Assembly (NCBI GenBank): GCA_026986355.1
Contig: JALSOO010000210.1
Span: forward strand, 1 to 7,825
Length of the DNA: 7,825 nucleotides
DNA from: Campylobacteraceae bacterium
Lineage (GTDB): Bacteria; Campylobacterota; Campylobacteria; Campylobacterales; Sulfurovaceae
Direction of reading: 5' to 3'
The notes under the pieces were generated by a model. The model was given only the letters and a program-made list of their open reading frames with translations, did no database searches and had not been told where the DNA came from. This document shows, piece by piece, positions 1-6,994 of this stretch (position 1 is the stretch's first letter; every line of letters begins with the position of its first letter). A program made the translations under genes and the position numbers.

Positions 1-6
1 TAACTA

Positions 7-579
7 TTATAGTTTTGGTACTTTTGCTCCTTTGGTTGCATTATTCTCTTTTGGAGGAGGTGGTGGTTTTAGTGGAAGATTTTGAGTCATAAAAATTTGT
101 GGCTCTTGAGCTTTGATTTTAATCATTGCCAAGATTTTATCCTTTTTCTTGCTTTTGTAGACCTTGAAGAGTTCAATATCTTTTGCAATTACATCTATAT
201 TTACTCTCTCATCACTTTTTAGAGGTAGAGTAAAATCTCCTCCCTCTATACGCAAGAGGGTATTATTCTCTTTGTAAACCAACCATACTACTTTGGCATG
301 AGATAGACCATGAATTGAGTTTCGTGTGTTATTGATAAGCAGACGATGAAACTTATCTTCTGTTATTATAGTGATATTATAATCAGATTGCAATAAATCC
401 ATATAGAGCGTATTACTTCCCTTTAATGTATCGGTTGACTTTTCTAAATAGTGAAAGAGATGTCTGTTGGAGTCTCGTAAAATATCGGCACTTTTGTAGA
501 GTGCTATCAAAACTAATGAGAGAAGAGAAATAGAGATAAGAACCTCTACTAGGGTAAATGCACCTTTTTTATTTTTCAT
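7..579 (-). CDS. GspJ-like minor pseudopilin
   Basis: Prepilin-like protein of 190 residues, inserted in the inner membrane and processed by a prepilin peptidase. The N-terminus MKNKKGAFTLVEVLISISLL is a class III prepilin signal followed by a hydrophobic helix to about residue 27. If Phe 8 is the first mature residue, Glu 12 is the conserved Glu +5 and Ala 7 is at -1 in place of the usual Gly. Cleavage after Gly 6 would put Glu at +6, which fits less well. The stretch SNTLYMDLLQSDYN resembles the LxxDLxxA region after the helix in GspJ, so a GspJ-type minor pseudopilin is the best guess; other minor pseudopilins cannot be excluded. The C-terminus has five prolines (172-176) followed by a Lys/Asn tail. 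It starts 12 bases after the gspE stop with only a weak binding site, so its translation may depend on readthrough coupling from gspE. Confidence 0.7.
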   Translation of the reverse strand: MKNKKGAFTLVEVLISISLLSLVLIALYKSADILRDSNRHLFHYLEKSTDTLKGSNTLYMDLLQSDYNITIITEDKFHRLLINNTRNSIHGLSHAKVVWLVYKENNTLLRIEGGDFTLPLKSDERVNIDVIAKDIELFKVYKSKKKDKILAMIKIKAQEPQIFMTQNLPLKPPPPPKENNATKGAKVPKL

Positions 580-591
580 ATTATTAATAAC

Positions 592-2106
592 TTAATCTTC
601 CATAATACCGATACGAATCGCCTCTTCATAAGAGGTCTCTCCTGCTATTAGCATATCTCTTAGTTTATCAGCAATCGTTCTCATACCTAGTTTTTTCATC
701 TCTATACGAATTTGATGGTCATTTAATCCATCTTTCATCATCTCTTTGACCTCATCATTCATAACAAATAGTTCTCCAACAGCTTGTCGCCCTTTGTATC
801 CTGTAAAATCACACTCTGTACAGCCTGAGGCTTTGAAGTATAACTTCTCTGGAAGAGATAACTCTTCTAAGATAGGAGGTGCTAGTTGAATAGGTTTTTT
901 ACAGTTATTACATAATTTTCTTGTCAACCGTTGTGCCAAGACACCTAAAAGAGTAGAGGTTAATAGGAAATCCTCAATTCCCATATCCAATAGTCTCGAT
1001 ATGGCAGAGGTAGCATCGTTGGTATGCAAAGTAGAGAGCATCAAGTGACCTGTAAGTGCTGAGCGTAGTGCAATATCAGCAGTCTCTGCATCTCGAATCT
1101 CTCCTACCATAATAATATCAGGGTCTTGTCTCAAAATAGAGCGTAACCCTGCTGCAAAGGTAAGCCCTACTTTGGTGTTGACTTGAATCTGATTGACATT
1201 TTCAGCATTATACTCCACTGGGTCTTCTACTGTGATAATGTTTTTATCTGGAGTTGCTATATGTTGTAGACAGGCATGTAGAGTGGTTGATTTACCTGAA
1301 CCTGTAGGACCAGTTACAAGTATCATACCATGAGGGTGTGTTAAAAGTCTATTTAAATCATTGGTAATATCATCTGTAAAACCTAATGTTTGTAGAGTAG
1401 GAATACTCTCACTTGTCATTAAAAGTCGCATAACTACACGCTCTCCATGATAGGTGGGTAGTACCGATACCCTAATATCTAGTGAATTACCCGATATACT
1501 TACTTGAGTACGTCCATCTTGAGGAACTCTCTTTTCTGAAATATCAAGATTTGAGATAACTTTAATACGTGAAATAACCAAAGAGGTAATATTTTTGTCT
1601 ATATCGAGATGTTTTTTTAATGCACCATTGATTCGTAGACGTACTTCTCCTTTCTTTTCTAGGGTCTCAATATGAATATCGGAAGCCCCCTTTTTAATTG
1701 CTTGAAAAAAGAGTGAATTTACAAGTTTAACAACAGGTGCAGACTCTTCATTGGAGAGTAAATCTTGTGAATTTCGTATAAAATCCAATAAATCAGACTC
1801 TACCTCAATAATATCATCAGAAGAGCTAGTATCTACATGTTCAAAATCAGAACCTGTTTGAATCTCTTTGAACTTCTGCATCAATCTATCAAAACTAGCT
1901 TCATCTAACTTATTGATGGGATAGTTTATATCCAAGGTAGAGAGATGATTGAGTGCCATAGCCAAATCTCTATCTGATACAATAACTGATGGCAACCCAT
2001 CTATATGAGCAAATAGTAGATTATGTCTCATTGCTAATTTATTATTAATATCATCATTCCAAAGTGGTTCTAAATTTACATTTTCTAAAAGAGGTAACTG
2101 TATCAA
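592..2106 (-). CDS. gspE: Type II secretion traffic ATPase GspE
   Basis: GspE is the cytoplasmic hexameric ATPase that powers pseudopilus assembly, docking on GspL. With the TTG start at 2106 it has 504 residues; the motif positions here use that numbering. An N-terminal domain (about 1-120) is followed by the N2-type domain beginning APVVKLVNSLFFQAIKKGASDIHIE. The ATPase core has Walker A GPTGSGKST at 266-274, the Asp box ITVEDPVEY at 291-299, Walker B IIMVGEIRD at 331-339 and the His box STLHTND at 358-364. Cys 399, 402, 429 and 432 form the C-X2-C, 26 residues, C-X2-C zinc module typical of GspE. All expected catalytic residues are present. Longer starts at 2145 (ATG) or 2154 (TTG) overlap gspD by up to 47 bases and lack a good binding site; the 2106 TTG has AAGGAG 6 bases upstream. 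PilB-type ATPases are relatives, but the gspC-gspD context favours GspE. Confidence 0.95.
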   Translation of the reverse strand: MIQLPLLENVNLEPLWNDDINNKLAMRHNLLFAHIDGLPSVIVSDRDLAMALNHLSTLDINYPINKLDEASFDRLMQKFKEIQTGSDFEHVDTSSSDDIIEVESDLLDFIRNSQDLLSNEESAPVVKLVNSLFFQAIKKGASDIHIETLEKKGEVRLRINGALKKHLDIDKNITSLVISRIKVISNLDISEKRVPQDGRTQVSISGNSLDIRVSVLPTYHGERVVMRLLMTSESIPTLQTLGFTDDITNDLNRLLTHPHGMILVTGPTGSGKSTTLHACLQHIATPDKNIITVEDPVEYNAENVNQIQVNTKVGLTFAAGLRSILRQDPDIIMVGEIRDAETADIALRSALTGHLMLSTLHTNDATSAISRLLDMGIEDFLLTSTLLGVLAQRLTRKLCNNCKKPIQLAPPILEELSLPEKLYFKASGCTECDFTGYKGRQAVGELFVMNDEVKEMMKDGLNDHQIRIEMKKLGMRTIADKLRDMLIAGETSYEEAIRIGIMED

Positions 2107-2107
2107 A

Positions 2108-4339
2108 CTACTCTCCTTGAACATCAGAGAATGTTGTTCCCTCATTGTACTCAATACCTGTATTTAGAGTACTAACATCAATAGGTTTTTTATTGTCTTC
2201 TAGTCTCTCCATGATTGAGTCACTTCGGACATAATTATTATTATCATCTTCATAACTCTCAACAACAGGAGTTGACTCAATTCGATTGTCTTGTTGTATT
2301 AACCTGCTTGATGATATTGGTCTACTCTTTTTTGAAGATGGGAATCCTACAGGTAACTCCTCTTCATCGTCATCAAAATCTATATTACTATTAGATGAAG
2401 AGTCAAATGTAACATGACCATTTTTGGAGGAGTTTTGAACTCTTTTTTCTAATTGATCAAATATAATTTTATTGTATTGTTGTTGTACCGATTCTAATTC
2501 ATCTAAATGTTGGCGTAAGGTACTTAAATCTGAACTCTTTTTGATAATATATGGAGTTATATAGATAACTACATTAACTTTAGAGCCTGAATTTCCTTTG
2601 GAGGTAAAGAGTCGTCCAATAATTGGAATATCTCCTAATATAGGTACTTTGCTAACCGATTTACCATCTGAACTTTTGATTAATCCACCCAAAATAATTG
2701 TCTCTGCATGGTTTACAATTGCACTTGTTTTTACTGAACGTTTTGTGGTTGTTGGTCTATCTGCTGATGTCCCTGAACCTGGTAAAATATCTTCGATAGT
2801 GGTCTCTATATCCAATGATACTTTATTATTTGATGATAGTCTAGGCTTTACTTTGAGAGTAATACCGATATCTTCTCTTGAATAGTTATTGATAACAGTT
2901 GATGAACCTTGTGTACTTTGCTGGGCTTGGGTCAATATAGATTGTGTCCGACCTACATAGATACTTGACTCTTTGTTATTGGTTGCCAAAACAGAGGGTT
3001 TAGATAAAATCTGTGCTGCACCATTTTGTTTTAGTAAATCCAATGTTGCACCCAATGAGAAGATTTTTGATATTCCACTACTAAACTCAAAAGCTCTATT
3101 GTTAGTCGTGTAGGCATTACCATTATTATCAAATTGTGTTGTAGTATTATTCAAAAATCCTAATAGTGAAGAGGAGAGTGCCAATGGTGCAGCTCCTGCA
3201 TTTGCTGCAATAGAGAATAGACCATTTGATGTAATAGCACCACCATTAAATCCATATTTAAGTCCAACATTTTCAGCTAAATTGGTATTGACCTCTACAA
3301 TTTTTGCTTGAATATAGACTTGTGATTTTTCTATATCTAACTGCTGTACTGTATTGTATATATTTTGATACTGCTCTTCTGTGGCTAAAACAATCAAGGC
3401 ATTTCTCTCTACATCTGAAGCAATAACAGCTTTTGGTAGAGGTTTGCCACCTTTTCCTACGGGTGTGGTCGTTGGAGTGTTTGATGTACCTGTCATTTGA
3501 GGTACAATTTTACTTAGAATCTTCTCCATCTCTTCTACATTAGAGTTCTTGAGAGGAATAACATGCATTTTTTGAAAATTTGACTCTCCTTTTATATCTA
3601 ACTGTTGGATATATCGTTCAAGTTTTTGAATATTATCTCTTTTCCCTACCAAAATAATAGTGTTAGAGCTAACATCTTGCATAACGGAGACTTTTTCAGA
3701 GATAATATCTTGAGGAAATAGAGCTTTTGACATATTTAATATATTAGGGTATATATCTTTAACTCTAGCATTTTGAAGTTGAACAATCTCACTCTGTTTG
3801 GAGTGTCTATTTTCAATATTATCAATTATCTTTTTTATTGATTTAAGGGTATGAGGATAGTCAGTAATTGCTAAAAGATTATTTTTCTTAAAAGATATAA
3901 TCTTGGCACTCCTATGCAAAAGAGGCTTTATCTTGGTACGAATAACAGCTGCATTTACATTTGATAGTTGAAAAATAACTGTTTTCATTGTGCCATCACC
4001 TTGTGAAATATGTGATGTTACAGCTACTCCTTCTCCAGGTGCTACATTACTTTTCACCACAACATAGTAGCTACCTTTATTAACCAATGTCATTCTTTTT
4101 GTCTCTAATATAGAAGTCGCCAATGGTATCAATTCCGATTTTTCAATGGGTTTATTTGAGACAAAATTTATTTTACCTTTAATTGACCCATCTATTAAAA
4201 TATTTTTACCTGTAACCTTTGCAACCATTTTGATAAAATCACTGATATTTAAATTGTTAAATTTCAAATCAACTTTTTCTGCATGTAGTTGGACACTTAG
4301 TGCCAAGATTAATCCTACTGCTACTCTATTTAATTTCAT
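2108..4339 (-). CDS. gspD: Type II secretion outer-membrane secretin GspD
   Basis: GspD forms the multimeric outer-membrane channel through which folded substrates leave the periplasm. The 743-residue protein starts with a Sec signal peptide, probable cut after residue 20 (QLHA before EKV), and has no lipobox. N0 follows at about 22-95 (LKFNNLNISDFIKMVAKVTG), N1 at 118-180, N2 at 183-248 and N3 at 257-337. N3 carries a Thr/Pro/Gly loop at 283-303. The secretin domain spans about 338-600, with VYIQAKIVEV, ILSKPSVLATNN and VPILGDIPIIGRLF. An Asn-rich insert lies at 365-415. Residues 601-633 form a helix, and a low-complexity Ser/Asn/Asp/Glu tail runs to the end. The tail is longer than expected for the bare secretin core and may include the outer-membrane targeting region. 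The ATG at 4339 has GAGGA 8 bases upstream and overlaps gspC by 14 bases. Confidence 0.96.
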   Translation of the reverse strand: MKLNRVAVGLILALSVQLHAEKVDLKFNNLNISDFIKMVAKVTGKNILIDGSIKGKINFVSNKPIEKSELIPLATSILETKRMTLVNKGSYYVVVKSNVAPGEGVAVTSHISQGDGTMKTVIFQLSNVNAAVIRTKIKPLLHRSAKIISFKKNNLLAITDYPHTLKSIKKIIDNIENRHSKQSEIVQLQNARVKDIYPNILNMSKALFPQDIISEKVSVMQDVSSNTIILVGKRDNIQKLERYIQQLDIKGESNFQKMHVIPLKNSNVEEMEKILSKIVPQMTGTSNTPTTTPVGKGGKPLPKAVIASDVERNALIVLATEEQYQNIYNTVQQLDIEKSQVYIQAKIVEVNTNLAENVGLKYGFNGGAITSNGLFSIAANAGAAPLALSSSLLGFLNNTTTQFDNNGNAYTTNNRAFEFSSGISKIFSLGATLDLLKQNGAAQILSKPSVLATNNKESSIYVGRTQSILTQAQQSTQGSSTVINNYSREDIGITLKVKPRLSSNNKVSLDIETTIEDILPGSGTSADRPTTTKRSVKTSAIVNHAETIILGGLIKSSDGKSVSKVPILGDIPIIGRLFTSKGNSGSKVNVVIYITPYIIKKSSDLSTLRQHLDELESVQQQYNKIIFDQLEKRVQNSSKNGHVTFDSSSNSNIDFDDDEEELPVGFPSSKKSRPISSSRLIQQDNRIESTPVVESYEDDNNNYVRSDSIMERLEDNKKPIDVSTLNTGIEYNEGTTFSDVQGE
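2113..2118 (-). promoter_or_regulatory. Ribosome binding site for the TTG start of gspE
   Basis: AAGGAG on the minus strand, 6 bases before TTG at 2106-2104. It overlaps the last codons of gspD, whose TAG stop at 2110-2108 ends one base before this TTG. It is the strongest Shine-Dalgarno match near the 5' end of gspE, so the start and the gspD stop are nearly abutting. Confidence 0.5.
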
Positions 4340-5156
4340 ACTCTATATCCTCACTTTTACCATTTCTATTGATGGTTAATGTTAAATTTTCTATACTATT
4401 TATATCTCCATATAAGCTCATTACAGCTTGAAGATTATCTAATTTTTCAGCATTAATTGCTGTTATTAAATCGCCACGTTTTAATCCAAGTTTTTCAAAA
4501 TCACTACCTTTTTTGACATAGTTAACTTTAAAACCATAGAGTCTTCCATCTACTTTATTTTCACTAAGACCAATATCTTTCCATATATTTTTAGGATTTG
4601 AAACATAAGATTTTAATAGATTACGATTGACTAATTTTACTCCATCTATATCTCTAATACCCTCTGTTTCTTTGGGCTTTTTTATGACTTCTTTTGGTTT
4701 ACTCTTTGTAATTTGACTTCCTACAGTTTTGGTTTCATTGATTGTAAGTTTGAACTCTTTTGAATCTTTTGTAAAGAGTGCATAATCCCTACCTGCCGAT
4801 TTTAAAACAAAACCATCAATAGTATCGCCTTTGCCCAATACTGTAGCTTTTCCACTCTTTTCTACAGTAACTACCAATACACTAGATGAGTTATATAGTG
4901 CTATAAGCTTAATACCTCTCATTGAGTTAACTATCTTTTTAGGTATATGTTTTACAACAGGTGCAATAGTTGGTGCATTATTACTTAGACGAACTCTATA
5001 GTATAGTGCTTTTGCTTTGACTTTTGGATTTAATTCCTCTCCTGCTTGTGGTAAAAAGAGTATTGAAACTGTTATCCAAAACAGTTTTACCAACAGAACA
5101 ATAGACAAGAAAAATATTAAGCTAGAGAAGAGTTTTGGATTAATAATTTGTTTCAT
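4326..5156 (-). CDS. gspC: Type II secretion protein GspC with HR and PDZ domains
   Basis: GspC, the inner-membrane protein that couples the platform to the secretin; its HR domain binds the N0 domain of GspD. The 276-residue protein has a short cytoplasmic N-terminus, a membrane helix at about residues 11-35, and a periplasmic linker. A beta-rich HR region follows at about residues 80-140 (IKLIALYNSSSVLVVTVE then KATVLGKGDTIDGFVL). A Lys-rich linker spans about 150-165 and a PDZ domain about 172-276. The PDZ core SDFEKLGLKRGDLITAINAE is typical of GspC. The order of domains is exactly that of the classical family, which makes this one of the firmest calls. The ATG at 5156 overlaps gspN by 17 bases and has AGGAG 9 bases upstream. 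The 3' end overlaps gspD by 14 bases. Confidence 0.9.
   Translation of the reverse strand: MKQIINPKLFSSLIFFLSIVLLVKLFWITVSILFLPQAGEELNPKVKAKALYYRVRLSNNAPTIAPVVKHIPKKIVNSMRGIKLIALYNSSSVLVVTVEKSGKATVLGKGDTIDGFVLKSAGRDYALFTKDSKEFKLTINETKTVGSQITKSKPKEVIKKPKETEGIRDIDGVKLVNRNLLKSYVSNPKNIWKDIGLSENKVDGRLYGFKVNYVKKGSDFEKLGLKRGDLITAINAEKLDNLQAVMSLYGDINSIENLTLTINRNGKSEDIEYEIK
4348..4352 (-). promoter_or_regulatory. Ribosome binding site of gspD
   Basis: GAGGA on the minus strand, 8 bases before the ATG at 4339, embedded in the last codons of gspC. The signal peptide directly after this ATG confirms the start. Confidence 0.55.
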
Positions 5157-5658
5157 ATTTCCACTCTCCTGTACTATCTTTTTTTAGAAATTTTCTAAAT
5201 GGTTTAATCTCTTTGGCAATTGGGAAACCAATAGTTATCGTTCTATCTTTTATATTTACCTCTCCATTTGCTTCGCCAAAAGAGCCTATAGAGTCTAGTT
5301 TAATATGTAATGGGTCAAGAATGGAGTAGATAATATCTATCTCTTCTATACTTTTTGGTGCGTCATTATGAAATGCCTTATTTGTAATAATGTTCTTAAT
5401 AGTTAATCTATTATAAAGAAAGAAGATATTTAGCTCTAATTGTGATAATTGAGCCATCTTTGCACCTTTTATATAGATATCTGCATCACTAATTTTTACT
5501 CCATACCAAGTATCTTTTATTGTCTCATTTGAGATGATAATATCACTCTTTTTTAGCTCTTTTTCCAAAAGATAATATAGTTCTTGTTTTGGGGAGAGTA
5601 ACCATAATAGTATGACTAATAGAAAAAACCCACCAATGATTCGTTTTACCATTTGCAT
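5140..5658 (-). CDS. gspN: GspN-like type II secretion accessory protein
   Basis: Inner-membrane anchored protein of 172 residues that resembles the GspN family, an accessory T2SS component of uncertain role found in only some systems. An N-terminal membrane helix (residues 6-22) is followed by a periplasmic domain predicted to be mostly beta. DTWYGVKISDADI (residues 49-61) matches the place of the GTLWSG-type segment of GspN proteins. GEANGEVNIKDRTITIGF (residues 128-145) resembles the Gly-rich repeated strands near the family's C-terminus. Known GspN proteins are usually about 250 residues, so this is a short form. There is no frameshift or internal stop to explain the length. The ATG at 5658 has GGAG 5 bases upstream and overlaps the gspM end by 13 bases; an ATG 6 bases later is less well placed. 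A generic AsmA-like periplasmic protein is the alternative. Confidence 0.6.
   Translation of the reverse strand: MQMVKRIIGGFFLLVILLWLLSPKQELYYLLEKELKKSDIIISNETIKDTWYGVKISDADIYIKGAKMAQLSQLELNIFFLYNRLTIKNIITNKAFHNDAPKSIEEIDIIYSILDPLHIKLDSIGSFGEANGEVNIKDRTITIGFPIAKEIKPFRKFLKKDSTGEWKYETNY
5166..5170 (-). promoter_or_regulatory. Ribosome binding site of gspC
   Basis: AGGAG on the minus strand, 9 bases before the ATG at 5156, lying inside the end of gspN. It supports the chosen start and independent initiation within the operon. Confidence 0.55.
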
Positions 5659-6062
5659 GTGAACTCCATTGTAAAGTTGTTTTTACTCTTCTTGGCTATA
5701 TTTAATTTTATAATCTGTATAGGCATATTGAGTAGTTTATTACTGATTTTATTTAAATCATTAGTTGTTAAATTTATATAGGAGACGCTAACTTTAGATG
5801 ATTTTTTAGAAAATCTCTTTCGTTTGGATTTGGGTACAATTTTTTTAAAAATATTAACTCTATTGGCAATACCCTTACTTTTCCACTGTTTTTTGTAGCT
5901 CTCTATCTCTACAATCTCTGAAATCTGTTTTTGAATAACTGCTTTATTATCTTCTACATAACTCTGTGCAGAGAGTTTATAGTAGAATCCAAAGAGTGCA
6001 AATAGAGCTGTAAATAGGAGAATAATCTCATTTTTATATCGTTGAAGTGTCATTATATTCAT
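5646..6062 (-). CDS. gspM: Type II secretion inner-membrane platform protein GspM-like
   Basis: Small bitopic protein of 138 residues, called GspM from size, topology and position directly after gspL. GspM binds GspL in the inner membrane and helps stabilise the platform. A short cytoplasmic N-terminus is followed by one membrane helix at about residues 12-29, then a coiled, charged stretch (residues 35-72). Residues 91-138 have an alternating strand/helix pattern that would suit the small ferredoxin-like periplasmic domain of the family. Residues 73-90 are strikingly basic, with ten Lys or Arg out of eighteen. The start codon overlaps the gspL stop (ATGA), which suggests translational coupling; a second ATG 9 bases later is an alternative start with no better binding site. 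Sequence similarity to known GspM is not evident by eye, so the name rests mainly on context. Confidence 0.62.
   Translation of the reverse strand: MNIMTLQRYKNEIILLFTALFALFGFYYKLSAQSYVEDNKAVIQKQISEIVEIESYKKQWKSKGIANRVNIFKKIVPKSKRKRFSKKSSKVSVSYINLTTNDLNKISNKLLNMPIQIIKLNIAKKSKNNFTMEFTCKW
5664..5667 (-). promoter_or_regulatory. Ribosome binding site of gspN
   Basis: GGAG on the minus strand, 5 bases before the ATG at 5658 and inside the 3' end of gspM. It favours that ATG over the second ATG at 5652, which would be 11 bases away. Confidence 0.5.
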
Positions 6063-6994
6063 AGCTTTTTCTCAACTTTCACATCAACTCCACTACCCAA
6101 TAGTTTAAAATGTCTCTTTTTTGCATATTTGCCAATCTCTCTACTTGTAGCTCCATTTTGAGCTTTGATGGTCGCTTTAATTCTATTTTTATCAATAGTC
6201 AATAGCTCTAATTCACTTTTATTAGATAGAAGTTTTGAAATATCTTTGATACTATCTCTCTTTAGACGCTCTATCTTATCTATCGGTTTATATTTTGACA
6301 ATATACTCTCTCTTACCATAGAACTAGCATATCGTGGATTCTCATCTAATAACTCTGTCAATTTAGCATTCTCTTTTGAGATAGAGTGTTTAATCCTCTC
6401 TCCCTCAAAAAGAGATATACCACCCAATATAGTAAATATAGTGCCAAGTAAAAGAGTCTCTTTTAATGAGACGTAAGAGTTCAAAGAAGAACCCATCGTA
6501 ACTCCACCTCTAAGCTTTAGTGATTTTGTATCCAAACTGTTATACTCTATACTGTTATCTATTATTTTTGTCGGGACTATGGTTATAACATTATCAATAT
6601 TTACTAAAGCACTATTATCATCTATAAGTATCGGTGTCTCTATCTGACCTATCAACTGTTGTGCAAAATATATTTTAGATACACGATGTTTCTCTATACC
6701 TTTAGTCTGTAAAAAAGCATCTATTTTATCAATATTATATGCCAAAAAGCACCAAGAACTATCACATTTGTAGACGTGATATTGGTACTCGTGGCTATGG
6801 TCTAAATAGTCATCAAAAAGTGATTGTGCAATCTGTTTTGCTTGGTAGTTGAACTTTACATCCAACTCCTCCCTAATAAAGGTATAAAACTGTGGTGTCA
6901 AAATAATGTCAATTGAATGGTCTAGCGATGAAATTGGATTCATATCTCTATGAATTAATAGTTTATTACTATTACTCTTTGCCGTTAAATTCAA
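6059..6994 (-). CDS. gspL: Type II secretion inner-membrane platform protein GspL (divergent)
   Basis: Probable GspL, the bitopic platform protein whose cytoplasmic domain recruits the ATPase GspE and whose periplasmic domain pairs with GspM. With the TTG start at 6994 the protein is 311 residues long. It has a cytoplasmic domain of about 175 residues, one membrane helix (ETLLLGTIFTILGGISLF), a charged helix, and a C-terminal alpha/beta periplasmic domain ending in GVDVKVEKKL. This order fits GspL, but the cytoplasmic part is shorter than the usual actin-like domain of about 230 residues. An upstream ATG at 7081 would overlap gspK by 110 bases. The TTG at 6994 has an AAGGAG 8 bases before it and overlaps gspK by only 23 bases. 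An ATG at 6943 is also possible but has no clear ribosome binding site and would remove the LLIHRD segment. The stop overlaps the gspM start as ATGA. The identity is inferred from topology and neighbours; a PilM/PilN-like fusion is the alternative reading. Confidence 0.68.
   Translation of the reverse strand: MNLTAKSNSNKLLIHRDMNPISSLDHSIDIILTPQFYTFIREELDVKFNYQAKQIAQSLFDDYLDHSHEYQYHVYKCDSSWCFLAYNIDKIDAFLQTKGIEKHRVSKIYFAQQLIGQIETPILIDDNSALVNIDNVITIVPTKIIDNSIEYNSLDTKSLKLRGGVTMGSSLNSYVSLKETLLLGTIFTILGGISLFEGERIKHSISKENAKLTELLDENPRYASSMVRESILSKYKPIDKIERLKRDSIKDISKLLSNKSELELLTIDKNRIKATIKAQNGATSREIGKYAKKRHFKLLGSGVDVKVEKKL

Noticed and set aside
27..34. AAAGGAG-like sequence near the end of the last gene, a possible ribosome binding site for a downstream gene
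   Set aside because: No ATG, GTG or TTG follows at a suitable distance before the window ends.
1..41. Possible start of a next gene (ATG at 41-39, minus strand, open to the edge) within the end of the gspJ-like gene
   Set aside because: Only 13 codons are visible, there is no good binding site before it, and the peptide does not resemble a prepilin or GspF start.
580..591. Gap between gspE and the GspJ-like gene as a promoter or terminator site
   Set aside because: Only 12 bases long with no hairpin; it is an ordinary operon junction.
2598..2885. Plus-strand open frame of 95 codons
   Set aside because: It lies wholly antisense to the conserved secretin domain of gspD, which has clear family motifs; no domain or binding site supports it.
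4146..4379. Plus-strand open frame of 77 codons
   Set aside because: Antisense to the gspD signal peptide and N0 region; its hydrophobic look is the mirror of the coding strand.
6165..6476. Plus-strand open frame of 103 codons
   Set aside because: Antisense to gspL, low-complexity hydrophobic composition, no recognisable family.
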